Notes: generated by a model not told the origin, from the sequence alone. 64,000 nucleotides of DNA from Flavobacteriaceae bacterium CRH (GCA_001507425.1 LMAJ01000006.1:62001-126000), one strand, 5' to 3'; positions 16,751 to 26,071 are shown, counted from the stretch's first letter. Made by a program: numbers and translations.

Positions 16751-17584
16751 TTATTTTTGTTGTTTTTTCATTTCTTTTTCAATCATATCATAGAATTGAT
16801 CGATTTTTGGCATAACAACAATACGAGTTCTTCTGTTACGAGCTTTGTTCTCAGGAGTATCATTCGCCACTAAAGGAATGTATGAACTTCTACCAGCAGC
16901 AATTAATTTAGCTGGGTTAACACCAAGATCGTTTGTTAATACACGAACGATTGAAGTAGAACGTTTCACACTTAAATCCCAGTTGTCTAACAAAACTCCG
17001 TTGCTTTTGTAAGGAACGTTATCTGTGTGACCTTCAACCATACATTCGAAATCTGGTTTGTCGTTTACTACTTTTGCAACTTTAGCTAAAACGCCTTTTG
17101 CTGCATCAGTTACATCATAACTACCGCTTTTAAATAATAATTTGTCAGCAATAGAAATAAATACAACTCCTTTTTCAACATTGATTTCGATATCCGGATC
17201 GTTGATTCCAACAGCTCCTTTTAAGCTTGTTACTAAAGCTAGTGTTACACTGTCTTTTTTAGTTAAAGCATCTTGAAGTCTAGATATTTTTAAATCCTTT
17301 TCTTTTAAGCTTTCTAATGATTTTTCAAGATTTTCAGCACCTTTAGTAGTTAAAACTGTTAAATCTTTAGAGCTGTTTATTAAGTCTTGATTATGTTCTT
17401 TATAGCTAAGAGCCGTAGCTGCTAATCCTGCTTTTTCTTCCAGACAAGAATTTAATTTAACTGTGCAAGAGTTTAATAAATCTTGGATTTCTTTGTTCTT
17501 AGCTTCTAATGCTGCATATTCTTTTTTCGAAACGCAAGAAGTTAAGGCCATTAATACTGATAGTGCTAAAACTATTTTTCTCAT
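16751..17584 (-). CDS. OmpA-family peptidoglycan-binding lipoprotein with coiled coil
   Basis: A lipoprotein signal (LMALTSC, lipobox Cys17) begins this 277-residue protein. Residues 22-120 form a long coiled coil of Lys/Glu/Leu heptads, and residues about 135-260 are an OmpA/MotB C-terminal domain (LLFKSGSYDVTDAAKGVLAKVA, VEGHTDNVPYKS, LSVKRSTSIVRVL, AGRSSYIPLVAND, NRRTRIVV). It should tether the outer membrane to peptidoglycan from the periplasm. A -7 element at 17614-17621 on the minus strand drives it, and a strong terminator follows the stop. It is complete. Confidence 0.93.
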   Translation of the reverse strand: MRKIVLALSVLMALTSCVSKKEYAALEAKNKEIQDLLNSCTVKLNSCLEEKAGLAATALSYKEHNQDLINSSKDLTVLTTKGAENLEKSLESLKEKDLKISRLQDALTKKDSVTLALVTSLKGAVGINDPDIEINVEKGVVFISIADKLLFKSGSYDVTDAAKGVLAKVAKVVNDKPDFECMVEGHTDNVPYKSNGVLLDNWDLSVKRSTSIVRVLTNDLGVNPAKLIAAGRSSYIPLVANDTPENKARNRRTRIVVMPKIDQFYDMIEKEMKKQQK

Positions 17585-17613
17585 AGGTATTATATTTAAT
17601 TAAACGTTGATTA

Positions 17614-17621
17614 CAAATTTA
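17614..17621 (-). promoter_or_regulatory. -7 element TAAATTTG upstream of OmpA-like gene
   Basis: On the minus strand TAAATTTG fits TAnnTTTG exactly and lies 29 bases before the OmpA-like start codon. It overlaps the end of the upstream glycosyltransferase gene. Confidence 0.5.
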
Positions 17622-18638
17622 GTTTTTAATATTTTGAATAGTGTTAAAGATTTCCTTAAAAACCCGTAATTTCTTTACGTAATACAAGTAAACGATACTT
17701 TTTACGGTATAGTATTGCTGTATCTGAAAATCTTTACGTTTTTTTAGATAATTTAAAGATAGAAAATAAAAGGAGAAATGTGCTTTTAAAATGGCAAAAG
17801 TGTGACCTATTTTTCCTTGTGTAAGAAAACGGATACCTGCAATTCCATCCAAAACCATTCTGATGAAAATTATTGAAAACAAACCTCTTTTAGGCAAGTT
17901 TTTAACAAGCATTAGCAATGAATTTCTAAAATTTAAATATGTCTTTTGAGGGTTAGACTGGTTTAAAGTTGCACCTCCAACATGGTACACCACTGACTTA
18001 GAATTGTATTTAATAATGTATCCCTCATTTAAAGCTCTCCAGCATAAATCAATCTCTTCCTGATGCGCAAAAAAAGTTTCATCAAAACCTCCTAATTCGT
18101 CATAAACTTCTTTTCTGATAAAAAAACAAGCGCCTGATGCCCAGGACAATTCACAAGAATCATCGTATTGTCCATTGTCTTTTTCAACCGTATCAAAAAT
18201 ACGTCCCCGACAATACGGGTAACCATATTTATCAATAAATCCGCCGGCTGCGCCAGCATATTCGAAATATTCTTTATTTTTAAAATCAAGAATTTTGGGC
18301 TGAATAATGGCAGTTTGTTTTTCGGTATCAAATGTTTCAATAATGGGTTTTAGCCAATTTTCTGTAACTTCAATATCAGAGTTAACTAAAGCGTAGATTT
18401 CTGCATTAACATCTTTTAGAGCGACATTATAACCTTTTGCAAAACCATAATTGCCATCATTTTTGATAATTTTGATTGTAGGGAAATTTTGTTTGACAAA
18501 ATTTATCGAATCATCTGTCGAAGCATTATCTGCTACATATATAGTGGCTTGCTCAGAAAATTGAATTACTGATGGTAAAAATTGTTCTAATAATTTTATT
18601 CCGTTCCAATTTAAAATGACAACTGCTATTCTATCCAA
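17619..18638 (-). CDS. Family 2 glycosyltransferase
   Basis: The 339-residue protein has the GT-A nucleotide-sugar fold of GT2: IAVVILNWNGIKLLEQFLPSV at the start, VADNASTDDSINFV, NYGFAKGYNVAL, LVNSDIEVTENW (the DxD-like site), and the acceptor-side GACFFIRKEVYDELGGFDETFFAHQEEIDLCWR. This is the rhamnosyltransferase-like subgroup that builds cell-surface polysaccharide. A basic hydrophobic C-terminus (about 235-280) probably lies at the membrane. The donor and acceptor are unknown. It follows the HsdR-N protein gene on the same strand by 22 bases. Confidence 0.92.
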   Translation of the reverse strand: MDRIAVVILNWNGIKLLEQFLPSVIQFSEQATIYVADNASTDDSINFVKQNFPTIKIIKNDGNYGFAKGYNVALKDVNAEIYALVNSDIEVTENWLKPIIETFDTEKQTAIIQPKILDFKNKEYFEYAGAAGGFIDKYGYPYCRGRIFDTVEKDNGQYDDSCELSWASGACFFIRKEVYDELGGFDETFFAHQEEIDLCWRALNEGYIIKYNSKSVVYHVGGATLNQSNPQKTYLNFRNSLLMLVKNLPKRGLFSIIFIRMVLDGIAGIRFLTQGKIGHTFAILKAHFSFYFLSLNYLKKRKDFQIQQYYTVKSIVYLYYVKKLRVFKEIFNTIQNIKN

Positions 18639-18660
18639 AAGTATTCTTTTTTATAATTTA

Positions 18661-19110
18661 TTAAATTTCTTTATAATCAGGTAAGGCTTTTAAAAACTCA
18701 TATTTTTCGTTTTCAAAATCCATCTGACAATAATAATGACTCAGACCATTCGTAACTTTCAAAAACCGTGCCTGCATTGTCATATTATAACGGGCAATTT
18801 GATCAAAAGTTGCCTGAGATATTTTTACTTCCGGCGCTTTGCATTCTACCAATATATGTATAGAACCATCTGAATTGAAAACCACAACATCATAGCGTTT
18901 TCTTAATCCGTTGACTGTTAAAACTTTCTCTACGTTTATAAGCGATTTAGGATATTTTTTCTCTTTCATTAAATAATGAACAACATGCTGGCGAACCCAT
19001 TCTTCCGGAGTAAGAATGATAAATTTTTTCCTGATTTCATCAAAAATAGACACTTTATTTTCGCTATTTTTGAATCGGAAAGTATATGAAGGAAAATTTA
19101 GCTTTAACAT
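18661..19110 (-). CDS. Stand-alone HsdR N-terminal-type nuclease-fold protein
   Basis: The 149-residue protein matches the N-terminal domain of type I restriction enzyme R subunits (PF13588-like) but lacks the helicase part. The PD-(D/E)xK core looks complete: D74 in KRYDVVVF and E89-C-K91 in LVECKAP, with a preceding E/Q helix (EEWVRQHVVHYLM). No HsdM or HsdS gene is near, so restriction is unlikely. I recall such solo domains being common in Flavobacteria near holA, but their role is not known. It is divergent from holA across a dispersed repeat. Confidence 0.88.
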   Translation of the reverse strand: MLKLNFPSYTFRFKNSENKVSIFDEIRKKFIILTPEEWVRQHVVHYLMKEKKYPKSLINVEKVLTVNGLRKRYDVVVFNSDGSIHILVECKAPEVKISQATFDQIARYNMTMQARFLKVTNGLSHYYCQMDFENEKYEFLKALPDYKEI

Positions 19111-19129
19111 AAGGTAAAAATATAAAAAT

Positions 19130-19196
19130 GGTTTCAGGTTTCAAGTTTAAAGTTTCAGGTTATTGAAACGATAAACCTGAAATCTGAAACCTGAAA
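19130..19196. repeat. TTTCAGGTTTCA inverted repeat
   Basis: GTTTCAGGTTTCAAGTTTAA and, inverted, AACCTGAAATCTGAAACCTG form an imperfect hairpin of about 24-base arms filling the divergent gap. A related word (AACTTGTAACTTGAAAC) is at 15898-15928. Confidence 0.75.
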
Positions 19197-19208
19197 CAAA
19201 AATATTGA

Positions 19209-20213
19209 ATGGACGAAGTTGTAAAAATTGTTAATGATATAAAGGCGGGAAATATAATGCCAATTTATTTTTTAATGGGCGAAGAGCCTTATTATATTGA
19301 TAAATTATCTGAATATATCGAACAAAATATACTCTCAGAAGAAGAGAAAGGTTTTAACCAGACTGTTTTATACGGTAGAGATGTTTCTGTTGAAGATATT
19401 GTTTCAACAGCAAAAAGATATCCAATGATGGCTGATCGCCAAGTTGTTATTGTTAAAGAAGCACAAGATTTATCCAGAACTATTGACAAAATAGAATCGT
19501 ATGTTAACAATCCTATGGAAACTACAGTTTTAGTTTTTTGCTACAAATATAAAACACTTGATAAGCGTAAAAAAGTTACTAAATTATTAGCTCAAAAAGG
19601 AGTTGTTTATGAAAGTAAAAAATTATACGAAAATCAGGTTGGTGATTGGATAAAACGCGTTCTGGCTGGAAAAAAATACACAATAGATCCAAAAGCAAAT
19701 GCTATGTTGGTGGAGTTTTTAGGTACAGATTTAAGCAAAATTAATAACGAGCTTGAAAAACTTCAGATTATTTTACCTCAGGGAACCATGATTACACCAC
19801 AGCATATTGAGGAAAATATTGGTTTCAGTAAAGATTATAATGTTTTTGAACTTAGAAAAGCAATTGGAGAACGCAATCAGCTTAAAGCCTATAAAATTGC
19901 AGAAAATTTTGCTCATAACCCGAAAGAATATCCGTTGGTCATGACAACGGGATTGGTTTTTGGATTTTTTGTTCAGCTTTTAAAATACCACGGATTAAAG
20001 GATAAGAACCCAAAAAATGTTGCCGCAGTCATAGGCGTAAATCCTTATTTTTTAAAAGAATATGATTTGGCAATAAAAAATTATCCTATGCGAAAGGTGA
20101 GTCAGATTGTTGGGGCTTTACGCGATGTAGATGTTAAAAGTAAAGGAGTGGGGGCAAATGCTTTACCACAATCAGATTTGTTAAAAGAAATGCTTTACAA
20201 AATATTTAATTAA
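19209..20213 (+). CDS. holA: DNA polymerase III subunit delta
   Basis: HolA is the clamp-loader subunit that opens the beta sliding clamp. The 334-residue length and the motif series fit: PIYFLMGEEPYYIDKLSEYIE at the start, VVIVKEAQDL, TTVLVFCYKYKTLDKRKK, FLGTDLSKINNELEKL, NVFELRKAIGERNQLKAYKIAENF, and the C-terminal helical region ending LKEMLYKIF. Like other delta subunits it keeps an AAA+ fold but has no working Walker A. A dispersed repeat ends about 12 bases before the start. The small membrane protein gene follows after 67 bases. Confidence 0.94.
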   Translation: MDEVVKIVNDIKAGNIMPIYFLMGEEPYYIDKLSEYIEQNILSEEEKGFNQTVLYGRDVSVEDIVSTAKRYPMMADRQVVIVKEAQDLSRTIDKIESYVNNPMETTVLVFCYKYKTLDKRKKVTKLLAQKGVVYESKKLYENQVGDWIKRVLAGKKYTIDPKANAMLVEFLGTDLSKINNELEKLQIILPQGTMITPQHIEENIGFSKDYNVFELRKAIGERNQLKAYKIAENFAHNPKEYPLVMTTGLVFGFFVQLLKYHGLKDKNPKNVAAVIGVNPYFLKEYDLAIKNYPMRKVSQIVGALRDVDVKSKGVGANALPQSDLLKEMLYKIFN

Positions 20214-20280
20214 GCCATGAAAATTCACGATATTTGCCTTTCGAAAATTTTTACTACTTTAAAATAATAATTACACAATT

Positions 20281-20463
20281 ATGGGAATGAATAAAAATAC
20301 CGTTTTAGGATGGGCTACTTTTATAATGATACTTATGGGATTGTTGCTTATAGGTCTTGGCGCTTTTAGATACAGAGATGTATCAGGCTGGGGATTTGTA
20401 GCGGTAGGTGTTGGTTTTTTTGCTAATGCCTGGGTTTTTAATGCATTAAAAGGTAGGGTTTAG
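20281..20463 (+). CDS. CAL67264-type small membrane protein
   Basis: A 60-residue protein with two hydrophobic helices (about 9-27 and 33-52) separated by a short polar loop (FRYRDVSGWG). The sequence matches what I remember as the CAL67264 family of Flavobacteria, which has no known function. The start may be the second Met (20287). It lies between holA and the EttA-like gene on the same strand. Confidence 0.8.
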   Translation: MGMNKNTVLGWATFIMILMGLLLIGLGAFRYRDVSGWGFVAVGVGFFANAWVFNALKGRV

Positions 20464-20544
20464 CAAAAATCAATAGCAATTGCAAAAAATCAATTGCAAT
20501 AATAAAACGAATAGAAATAAATAATCAAAATAAAATAAAAACAA

Positions 20545-22236
20545 ATGTCAGACGATAAGAAAGTAATTTTCTCAATGCAGAAATTGAGTAAAACCTATCA
20601 GGGAGCAGACAAACCGGTACTTAAAAATATCTACCTGAGTTTCTTCTATGGAGCTAAAATTGGTATTTTAGGACTTAATGGTTCTGGAAAATCTTCTCTT
20701 TTAAAAATTATTGCAGGAGTTGATAAAAACTATCAGGGAGATGTTGTCTTTCAACCGGGTTATACGGTAGGTTATTTAGAGCAAGAACCAATTTTGGATG
20801 ATTCTAAAACCGTTATCGAAATTGTTCGTGAAGGTGCTGCCGAAACAATGGCAGTTTTAGAAGAATATAACCAAATCAATGATTTATTCGGTCTTGAAGA
20901 AAACTATTCCGATCCAGACAAAATGGATAAATTGATGGATCGTCAGGCTGCTTTGCAAGATAAAATTGATGCTCTTGGCGCCTGGGAAATCGATACCAAA
21001 TTAGAGATCGCAATGGATGCGTTACGTACGCCGGAAGGTGATACGCCAATTAAAAACCTTTCAGGAGGTGAGCGCCGTCGTGTAGCTTTATGTCGTTTGT
21101 TGTTGCAACAACCAGATGTATTGTTGCTTGATGAGCCTACCAACCACCTTGATGCTGAATCTGTACTTTGGTTAGAGCAGCACTTAGCACAATATGCAGG
21201 AACTGTAATTGCAGTAACACACGATAGATATTTCCTTGATAATGTGGCTGGTTGGATTCTTGAGTTGGATAGAGGAGAAGGTATTCCATGGAAAGGAAAT
21301 TATTCTTCCTGGTTAGATCAAAAATCTAGTCGTATGGCACAAGAAGAAAAAGTAGCTTCAAAACGCAGAAAAACATTAGAGCGCGAGCTTGACTGGGTTC
21401 GCCAGGGAGCAAAAGGACGTCAGACGAAACAAAAAGCACGTTTGCAGAATTACGATAAATTATTAAATGAGGACCAAAAACAATTGGATGAAAATTTGGA
21501 AATCTATATTCCAAATGGTCCGCGTTTAGGTACCAATGTTATCGAAGCAAAAAATGTTGCAAAAGCTTTTGGAGAAAAATTATTGTATGATAATTTGAAT
21601 TTTACATTGCCACAAGCCGGAATTGTTGGAATTATCGGACCGAATGGTGCTGGTAAATCGACTATTTTCAAAATGATTATGGGCGAACAAGCGACTGATA
21701 GCGGAGAATTTTCAGTTGGTGAAACGGTGAAAATCGCTTATGTAGATCAATCGCACTCTAATATTGATCCTAATAAATCGATTTGGGAGAATTTTGCTGA
21801 TGGTCAGGAATTAATTATGATGGGCGGAAAACAAGTGAATTCAAGAGCTTACTTATCACGTTTCAATTTTGGTGGCGGCGAGCAGAATAAAAAAGTATCA
21901 ATGTTATCTGGTGGAGAACGTAACCGTTTGCACTTGGCCATGACATTGAAGGAAGAAGGAAATGTACTTTTACTGGATGAGCCTACGAATGACTTAGACG
22001 TAAATACACTTCGTGCACTTGAAGAAGGTTTAGAAAACTTTGCAGGTTGTGCCGTAATTATTTCGCACGACAGATGGTTCTTGGACAGAATTTGTACACA
22101 CATTCTCGCTTTTGAAGGAGATTCTGAAGTGTACTATTTCGAAGGTGGTTTCTCTGAATACGAAGAAAATAAAAAGAAACGTTTAGGTGGTGATTTAATT
22201 CCAAAACGATTGAAATACAGAAAATTGATTAGATAA
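20545..22236 (+). CDS. ettA: ABC-F protein, energy-dependent translational throttle EttA
   Basis: The 563-residue protein has two ABC ATPase domains in tandem and no membrane segments, as in ABC-F proteins that bind the ribosomal E site. Walker A motifs are GLNGSGKSS (about 46-54) and GPNGAGKST (about 365-373); signature motifs are LSGGERRRVALC and LSGGERNRLHLAM, with Walker B LLLDEPTNHLD and LLLDEPTNDLD. The inter-domain linker (KRRKTLERELDWVRQGAKGRQTK) and the length match EttA rather than Uup or YheS. EttA restrains elongation when ATP is low. It is complete and a good terminator follows. Confidence 0.95.
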   Translation: MSDDKKVIFSMQKLSKTYQGADKPVLKNIYLSFFYGAKIGILGLNGSGKSSLLKIIAGVDKNYQGDVVFQPGYTVGYLEQEPILDDSKTVIEIVREGAAETMAVLEEYNQINDLFGLEENYSDPDKMDKLMDRQAALQDKIDALGAWEIDTKLEIAMDALRTPEGDTPIKNLSGGERRRVALCRLLLQQPDVLLLDEPTNHLDAESVLWLEQHLAQYAGTVIAVTHDRYFLDNVAGWILELDRGEGIPWKGNYSSWLDQKSSRMAQEEKVASKRRKTLERELDWVRQGAKGRQTKQKARLQNYDKLLNEDQKQLDENLEIYIPNGPRLGTNVIEAKNVAKAFGEKLLYDNLNFTLPQAGIVGIIGPNGAGKSTIFKMIMGEQATDSGEFSVGETVKIAYVDQSHSNIDPNKSIWENFADGQELIMMGGKQVNSRAYLSRFNFGGGEQNKKVSMLSGGERNRLHLAMTLKEEGNVLLLDEPTNDLDVNTLRALEEGLENFAGCAVIISHDRWFLDRICTHILAFEGDSEVYYFEGGFSEYEENKKKRLGGDLIPKRLKYRKLIR

Positions 22237-22257
22237 TAATTCGTTTCTAAAATTTAT

Positions 22258-22300
22258 AAAGCCTCAAATTTCAATTTTGGAATTTGAGGCTTTTGTTTTT
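22258..22300 (+). terminator. Hairpin terminator after ettA
   Basis: GCCTCAAATT - loop TCAATTTTGG - AATTTGAGGC, a perfect 10-bp stem, followed by TTTTGTTTTTT. It lies 22 bases after the ettA stop codon. Confidence 0.92.
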
Positions 22301-22359
22301 TATAAATTTCGTATGAATTTTGTATCTTAGTGAAATTAGTATCAAAAATAACATCAGAG

Positions 22360-23127
22360 ATGCCTTGGAATCCCGAAATCTATAATAAATTTAAAAATAT
22401 TCGCTATCAGCCTTTTTATGATTTGATCGATTTTATTAAACCGATACCAAATATGAAAGCAATTGATTTAGGTTGTGGCACCGGGGAACAAACTGCAATT
22501 TTGGCAGATAAATTTAAAGAATCGAATTTTTTGGGCGTTGATTCTTCTGATGAAATGCTTGAAAAATCAAAGGATTTAGAAACAGATAATTTACATTTCC
22601 GCAAAGCAACGACCGAAGAAACTTTGGCTTCTGGAGAAAAGTGGGATTTGATTTTTAGTAATGCCGCTTTGCAATGGTCAAACGATCATGCAAGATTATT
22701 TCCAAATTTGATTGATTTAGTCAATCCACAAGGACAATTTGCAGTACAAATGCCTGTTCAGCCAGAAAACAAACTCAATAAAATTCTTTCTGAATTGGTT
22801 GATGAAGAACCTTTTAAATCTTTTCTTAAAGATTATAAAAGGGATTCTCCCGTTTTGAGTATTGATAATTATGCAGAAATACTTTTTGATGGAGGTCTAG
22901 AAGATATTCAGGTTTCTCAAAAAGTATATCCAATAATTGCAAACGATCACGAAACACTTTATAATTTTATTTTAGGATCTGCTTTAATTCCATATTTAGA
23001 GCGCCTTGACGAAAATCAGAAAACGCTTTTTATAAAAACTTATAAAGAGAGAATTGCAGAACATTTTCCTAAACTTCCGGCTATATATTCGTTTAAAAGA
23101 ATTTTGCTTTACGGAAGAAAAAAATAA
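22360..23127 (+). CDS. Trans-aconitate methyltransferase-like SAM methyltransferase
   Basis: A class I SAM-dependent methyltransferase. Motif I is AIDLGCGTGEQTAIL, followed by NFLGVDSSDEML, and motif IV IFSNAALQWSNDHARLFP. The pattern MPWNPEIYNKF at the start and the LQW motif fit the trans-aconitate methyltransferase (Tam) group, which esterifies trans-aconitate to relieve inhibition of aconitase. Substrate assignment is by resemblance. I chose the ATG at 22360 (255 residues); a GTG at 22330 would add ten residues with no family match. It runs convergent with the LytTR gene, with 9 bases between stops. Confidence 0.82.
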   Translation: MPWNPEIYNKFKNIRYQPFYDLIDFIKPIPNMKAIDLGCGTGEQTAILADKFKESNFLGVDSSDEMLEKSKDLETDNLHFRKATTEETLASGEKWDLIFSNAALQWSNDHARLFPNLIDLVNPQGQFAVQMPVQPENKLNKILSELVDEEPFKSFLKDYKRDSPVLSIDNYAEILFDGGLEDIQVSQKVYPIIANDHETLYNFILGSALIPYLERLDENQKTLFIKTYKERIAEHFPKLPAIYSFKRILLYGRKK

Positions 23128-23136
23128 AAGTAACTT

Positions 23137-24255
23137 CTATTTATTAAGCCAGGTTTTAAATTCAGCCGCTTTATTTTTGCTAATAATTACATCAATTTCA
23201 GACTTTGGACTCACTTCAATTTTTAGCTGATTATTACCATATTTCAGGATTTTATCAATTGATTTTATCGATAAAATAAACTGTCTGTTGGCCCTGAAAA
23301 AAGAAGTGTTATCCAATTCATTACTAATTTCATCTAAACTACTCGTACTTGTAGAAATTTTTCCGTTTACATCTTTAACATACGTTATAGTGTTTTCCAT
23401 AAAGATATAAGCGATTTGATGTATTTCTAAAGCAACAAGTTCACTTTTTAAATGTGTTAAAATTCTCTTTTTAGCAGGCGGAGGAATTAAAATATTTTGA
23501 GTTTTTACTTTTTCAGCAACATCAAGTTTTGATTTATAATTTGTGAGATCATAATTAAGTTTAGATAAACTCAAAACTTCATTAAAAAGAGATTCATTCT
23601 TTTGTTCCAGTTTTTGTTCATAGCGGCTTCCGAAAAGGCGAATCATAAAAAAAGACAGCAAAACAATCAAAGTTCCTGTAGCTATGTAAACCAGAATAAA
23701 ATAGAATTTTAAATTCTGAACCTGATCATTAATACTTTTTAGATTGGCGTGAGAAGCAATAATCCATTCTGTATTTTTAACGGGATACAGATATATAATT
23801 TCAGAATCAATTTTTGAATTACTAAAATTACGAACACCGCCGCCTTCTGTTCTGTTTTTAAGATACGTGTAGAAGTCTTCAGAATTTACTTCATTATGGG
23901 TTTTAGAAATATAAGATTCATCAGGAAGTGTCATTGCGCCAATCCTTTGGGGATTGGGATGGCATACCTCTTTTCCTGTCTGGTCAAACATGCAAATAAA
24001 TCCGGTTTGCATGTCTGTTTTTTCAATACTTTTTTGTACATTATTAATGATTACTTTGGGGTCATTAATTTGTTGCGCCTGATAAGAAATCAGGTTTGCC
24101 ATTTCTTTCGCTTCTCTTTTACTGGATTCAATCTGAATCTTTAAAAACTGCTCTGTACTTAAACCAACTAAATAATTCATACTAAAATATCCGCAGATAT
24201 AAACTACAATGAACAGCGATAAAAAAGTAAAAAGATAAAGCCTGTCTTTTTTCAT
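23137..24255 (-). CDS. Membrane-bound cache sensor - LytTR DNA-binding regulator
   Basis: A one-component regulator of 372 residues. Transmembrane helices at about 8-29 and 183-206 enclose a periplasmic cache-type sensor (IESSKREAKEMANLISYQAQQ, QTGFICMFDQTGKEVCHPNP, TEWIIASHANL). A short coiled coil follows, and residues about 265-372 form a LytTR DNA-binding domain (LKSELVALEIHQIAYIFMENTITYV, FFRANRQFILSIKSIDKIL). It should sense an external ligand and bind promoters directly, without a phosphorelay. It is divergent from the haem protein operon across a 350-base gap, so that operon is a candidate target. Confidence 0.88.
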   Translation of the reverse strand: MKKDRLYLFTFLSLFIVVYICGYFSMNYLVGLSTEQFLKIQIESSKREAKEMANLISYQAQQINDPKVIINNVQKSIEKTDMQTGFICMFDQTGKEVCHPNPQRIGAMTLPDESYISKTHNEVNSEDFYTYLKNRTEGGGVRNFSNSKIDSEIIYLYPVKNTEWIIASHANLKSINDQVQNLKFYFILVYIATGTLIVLLSFFMIRLFGSRYEQKLEQKNESLFNEVLSLSKLNYDLTNYKSKLDVAEKVKTQNILIPPPAKKRILTHLKSELVALEIHQIAYIFMENTITYVKDVNGKISTSTSSLDEISNELDNTSFFRANRQFILSIKSIDKILKYGNNQLKIEVSPKSEIDVIISKNKAAEFKTWLNK

Positions 24256-24605
24256 AATAAGGTTTGTATTGAAGTATCAAATTTACTCAATATTTGCAAT
24301 TTCCGGACTTCATTATTATAACTATCAGCTATTTTTTATACCAAAGAAGAATATAGGCTTCCTGTAGTATTTATTCGAATATATCTTTTTTGGAAAACCT
24401 TGATTTCATTCGATCCTATTTATTCCCTTTTAAGTTCATTTTTTCCCTTTCGTGCTTTTTTCTTTGTTCTGAGCCAGGAAAGAGCTGTTCATTTGCAGTA
24501 TAAAATTTGAAATAAAGCATTGTTGCTTATCTGATTTTAATTTATAAAACAACAAAAGAGAATTACATTTTTAGAAATAAGTAGAAAATTAATTAAAACA
24601 TCAAT
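24256..24605. other. 350-bp divergent intergenic region
   Basis: Separates the LytTR regulator from the haem protein operon and should hold both promoters. It is AT-rich with T-runs and CCCTTTT words around 24425-24465. I found no exact TAnnTTTG with a paired -33 site and no ORF or RNA that I recognise. Confidence 0.6.
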
Positions 24606-25562
24606 ATGAATAAGCTAAACATTTTCAAAAGAAAGCGAATCATGATTCCGTTAATAATCTTGTTTCTGATTTTTATTGGATTACAATTTTTAAGTCCAAA
24701 AATTACAAATCCACCAGTTACAGGAGATTTAAAAGTACCCCACGAAGTACAGACTATTCTAAAAAACTCTTGTTATGATTGCCATTCCAATCAAACAAAT
24801 TTAAGATGGTACGACAAAATAGCTCCGGTTTCATGGTTAGTTGCTCAACATATTAAAGATGGCAGGAGTGGGCTTAATTTTTCTAATTGGGATGCATTAT
24901 CTCCGGCAGATCAAAAAGCAAAACTTTGGGAATCAGTAAATCAGGTTTCTTTGGGAGCAATGCCTTTGAGCAGTTATACTTTGGCGCACCCGCAGGCGAA
25001 ATTGTCAAAAAATGATCTTAAGATATTAAAAGATTATATCTGGAGCCTAAGAGTAAAAAATGTACCTGAAGATGTAACAAACATAAAGACATTAGAGAAA
25101 CAATCGGCAGCAATTATAAAACATGAAAACGCAGCCAAACTTCCAATAACATCTAACGGAATTGAATATATAGCCGATTATAAAAACTGGGCTCTAGTAA
25201 GTACAACGCAACGCCTTGATAACGGAACCATGAGAGTTATTTATGGAAATAGCGTTGCAATAAAAGCAATCCGTGAAAAAAAGATCAACCCCTGGCCGGA
25301 TGGCGCTATTTTGGCCAAAGCAGCTTACGATGAAATTGAAGATTCAGATGGAAATATTTCTCAAGGTGCTTTTAAACAAGTTGAATTCATGATTAAAGAT
25401 CAGAAGAAATATAATAAAACAAACGGTTGGGGTTTTGCCCGATTCAAAACATTACAACTGGTACCGTATGGCAAAAATGCCAATTTTGTAATTGACTGTA
25501 TGAGTTGCCATCAGCCTATGAAAAATAATGATTATGTATTCACGCTTCCAATACGCCACTAA
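24606..25562 (+). CDS. Haem-binding domain plus cytochrome P460 protein
   Basis: The 318-residue protein has one N-terminal membrane anchor (about 12-29). A Bacteroidetes haem-binding domain follows with C56-Y-D-C59-H60 and the characteristic NLRWYDKIAPVSWLVAQHIKDGR. From about residue 180 there is a P460-like domain (GNSVAIKAIRE, INPWPDGAILAKAAYDE, FKQVEFMIKDQKKY, GWGFARFK) ending in a second c-type site C298-M-S-C301-H302. It is a periplasmic c-type haem protein, possibly handling NO or hydroxylamine as other P460 enzymes do; that role is inference. The lipoprotein gene starts 2 bases after the stop. Confidence 0.88.
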   Translation: MNKLNIFKRKRIMIPLIILFLIFIGLQFLSPKITNPPVTGDLKVPHEVQTILKNSCYDCHSNQTNLRWYDKIAPVSWLVAQHIKDGRSGLNFSNWDALSPADQKAKLWESVNQVSLGAMPLSSYTLAHPQAKLSKNDLKILKDYIWSLRVKNVPEDVTNIKTLEKQSAAIIKHENAAKLPITSNGIEYIADYKNWALVSTTQRLDNGTMRVIYGNSVAIKAIREKKINPWPDGAILAKAAYDEIEDSDGNISQGAFKQVEFMIKDQKKYNKTNGWGFARFKTLQLVPYGKNANFVIDCMSCHQPMKNNDYVFTLPIRH

Positions 25563-25564
25563 AT

Positions 25565-26041
25565 ATGAAAACGATAATTTATTTTACAGCAATTTTTTCT
25601 CTGTTTTTTCTTTTTTCCTGTTCAGATAATTCAAAAGAAAGCCTAAATAATGAAGCATCGCTTCCGGATAATTTACTCGATAAAGTATCGGGTTTGCAAG
25701 TGCTTAATTCTTCGATCAATACTAAAAAACAAACGACGGCATTGTTTTACGGAAATCAAAATACAATCCAACGTATAAAAGCTAATGGTAATCGTATAGA
25801 AAAAGGCGAGAAAATGGTTTGGATTACCTGGAAACAAAAATCAGATCCCAATTGGTTTGAAGCTCTTATTCCGGGAAAATTAATAGCGCTCGAAGTTCTT
25901 GAATTTGACGCTGAAAAAGATAATCCGGAATATCAAAAGTTTGAAGGAAATCCAATTCACATTAAAAATGATACGCTTGGAAATCAGCATCGGATTAAAA
26001 TTTTACTCGAACAGAAAATGGCAATAGTGCCACAATTATAA
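25565..26041 (+). CDS. Small lipoprotein coupled to P460 gene
   Basis: The 158-residue protein has a lipoprotein signal (FFLFSC, Cys19) followed by SDNSKES, a mildly acidic start. The mature part contains TALFYGNQNTIQRI and MVWITWKQKSDPNWFEALIPGKL and has no Cys for haem attachment. I do not recognise the family. It starts 2 bases after the P460 protein stop, so translation is almost certainly coupled and it may be that protein's partner. Confidence 0.75.
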   Translation: MKTIIYFTAIFSLFFLFSCSDNSKESLNNEASLPDNLLDKVSGLQVLNSSINTKKQTTALFYGNQNTIQRIKANGNRIEKGEKMVWITWKQKSDPNWFEALIPGKLIALEVLEFDAEKDNPEYQKFEGNPIHIKNDTLGNQHRIKILLEQKMAIVPQL

Positions 26042-26071
26042 ATTTTAAAATCAACACTAAATAATTAAAAA

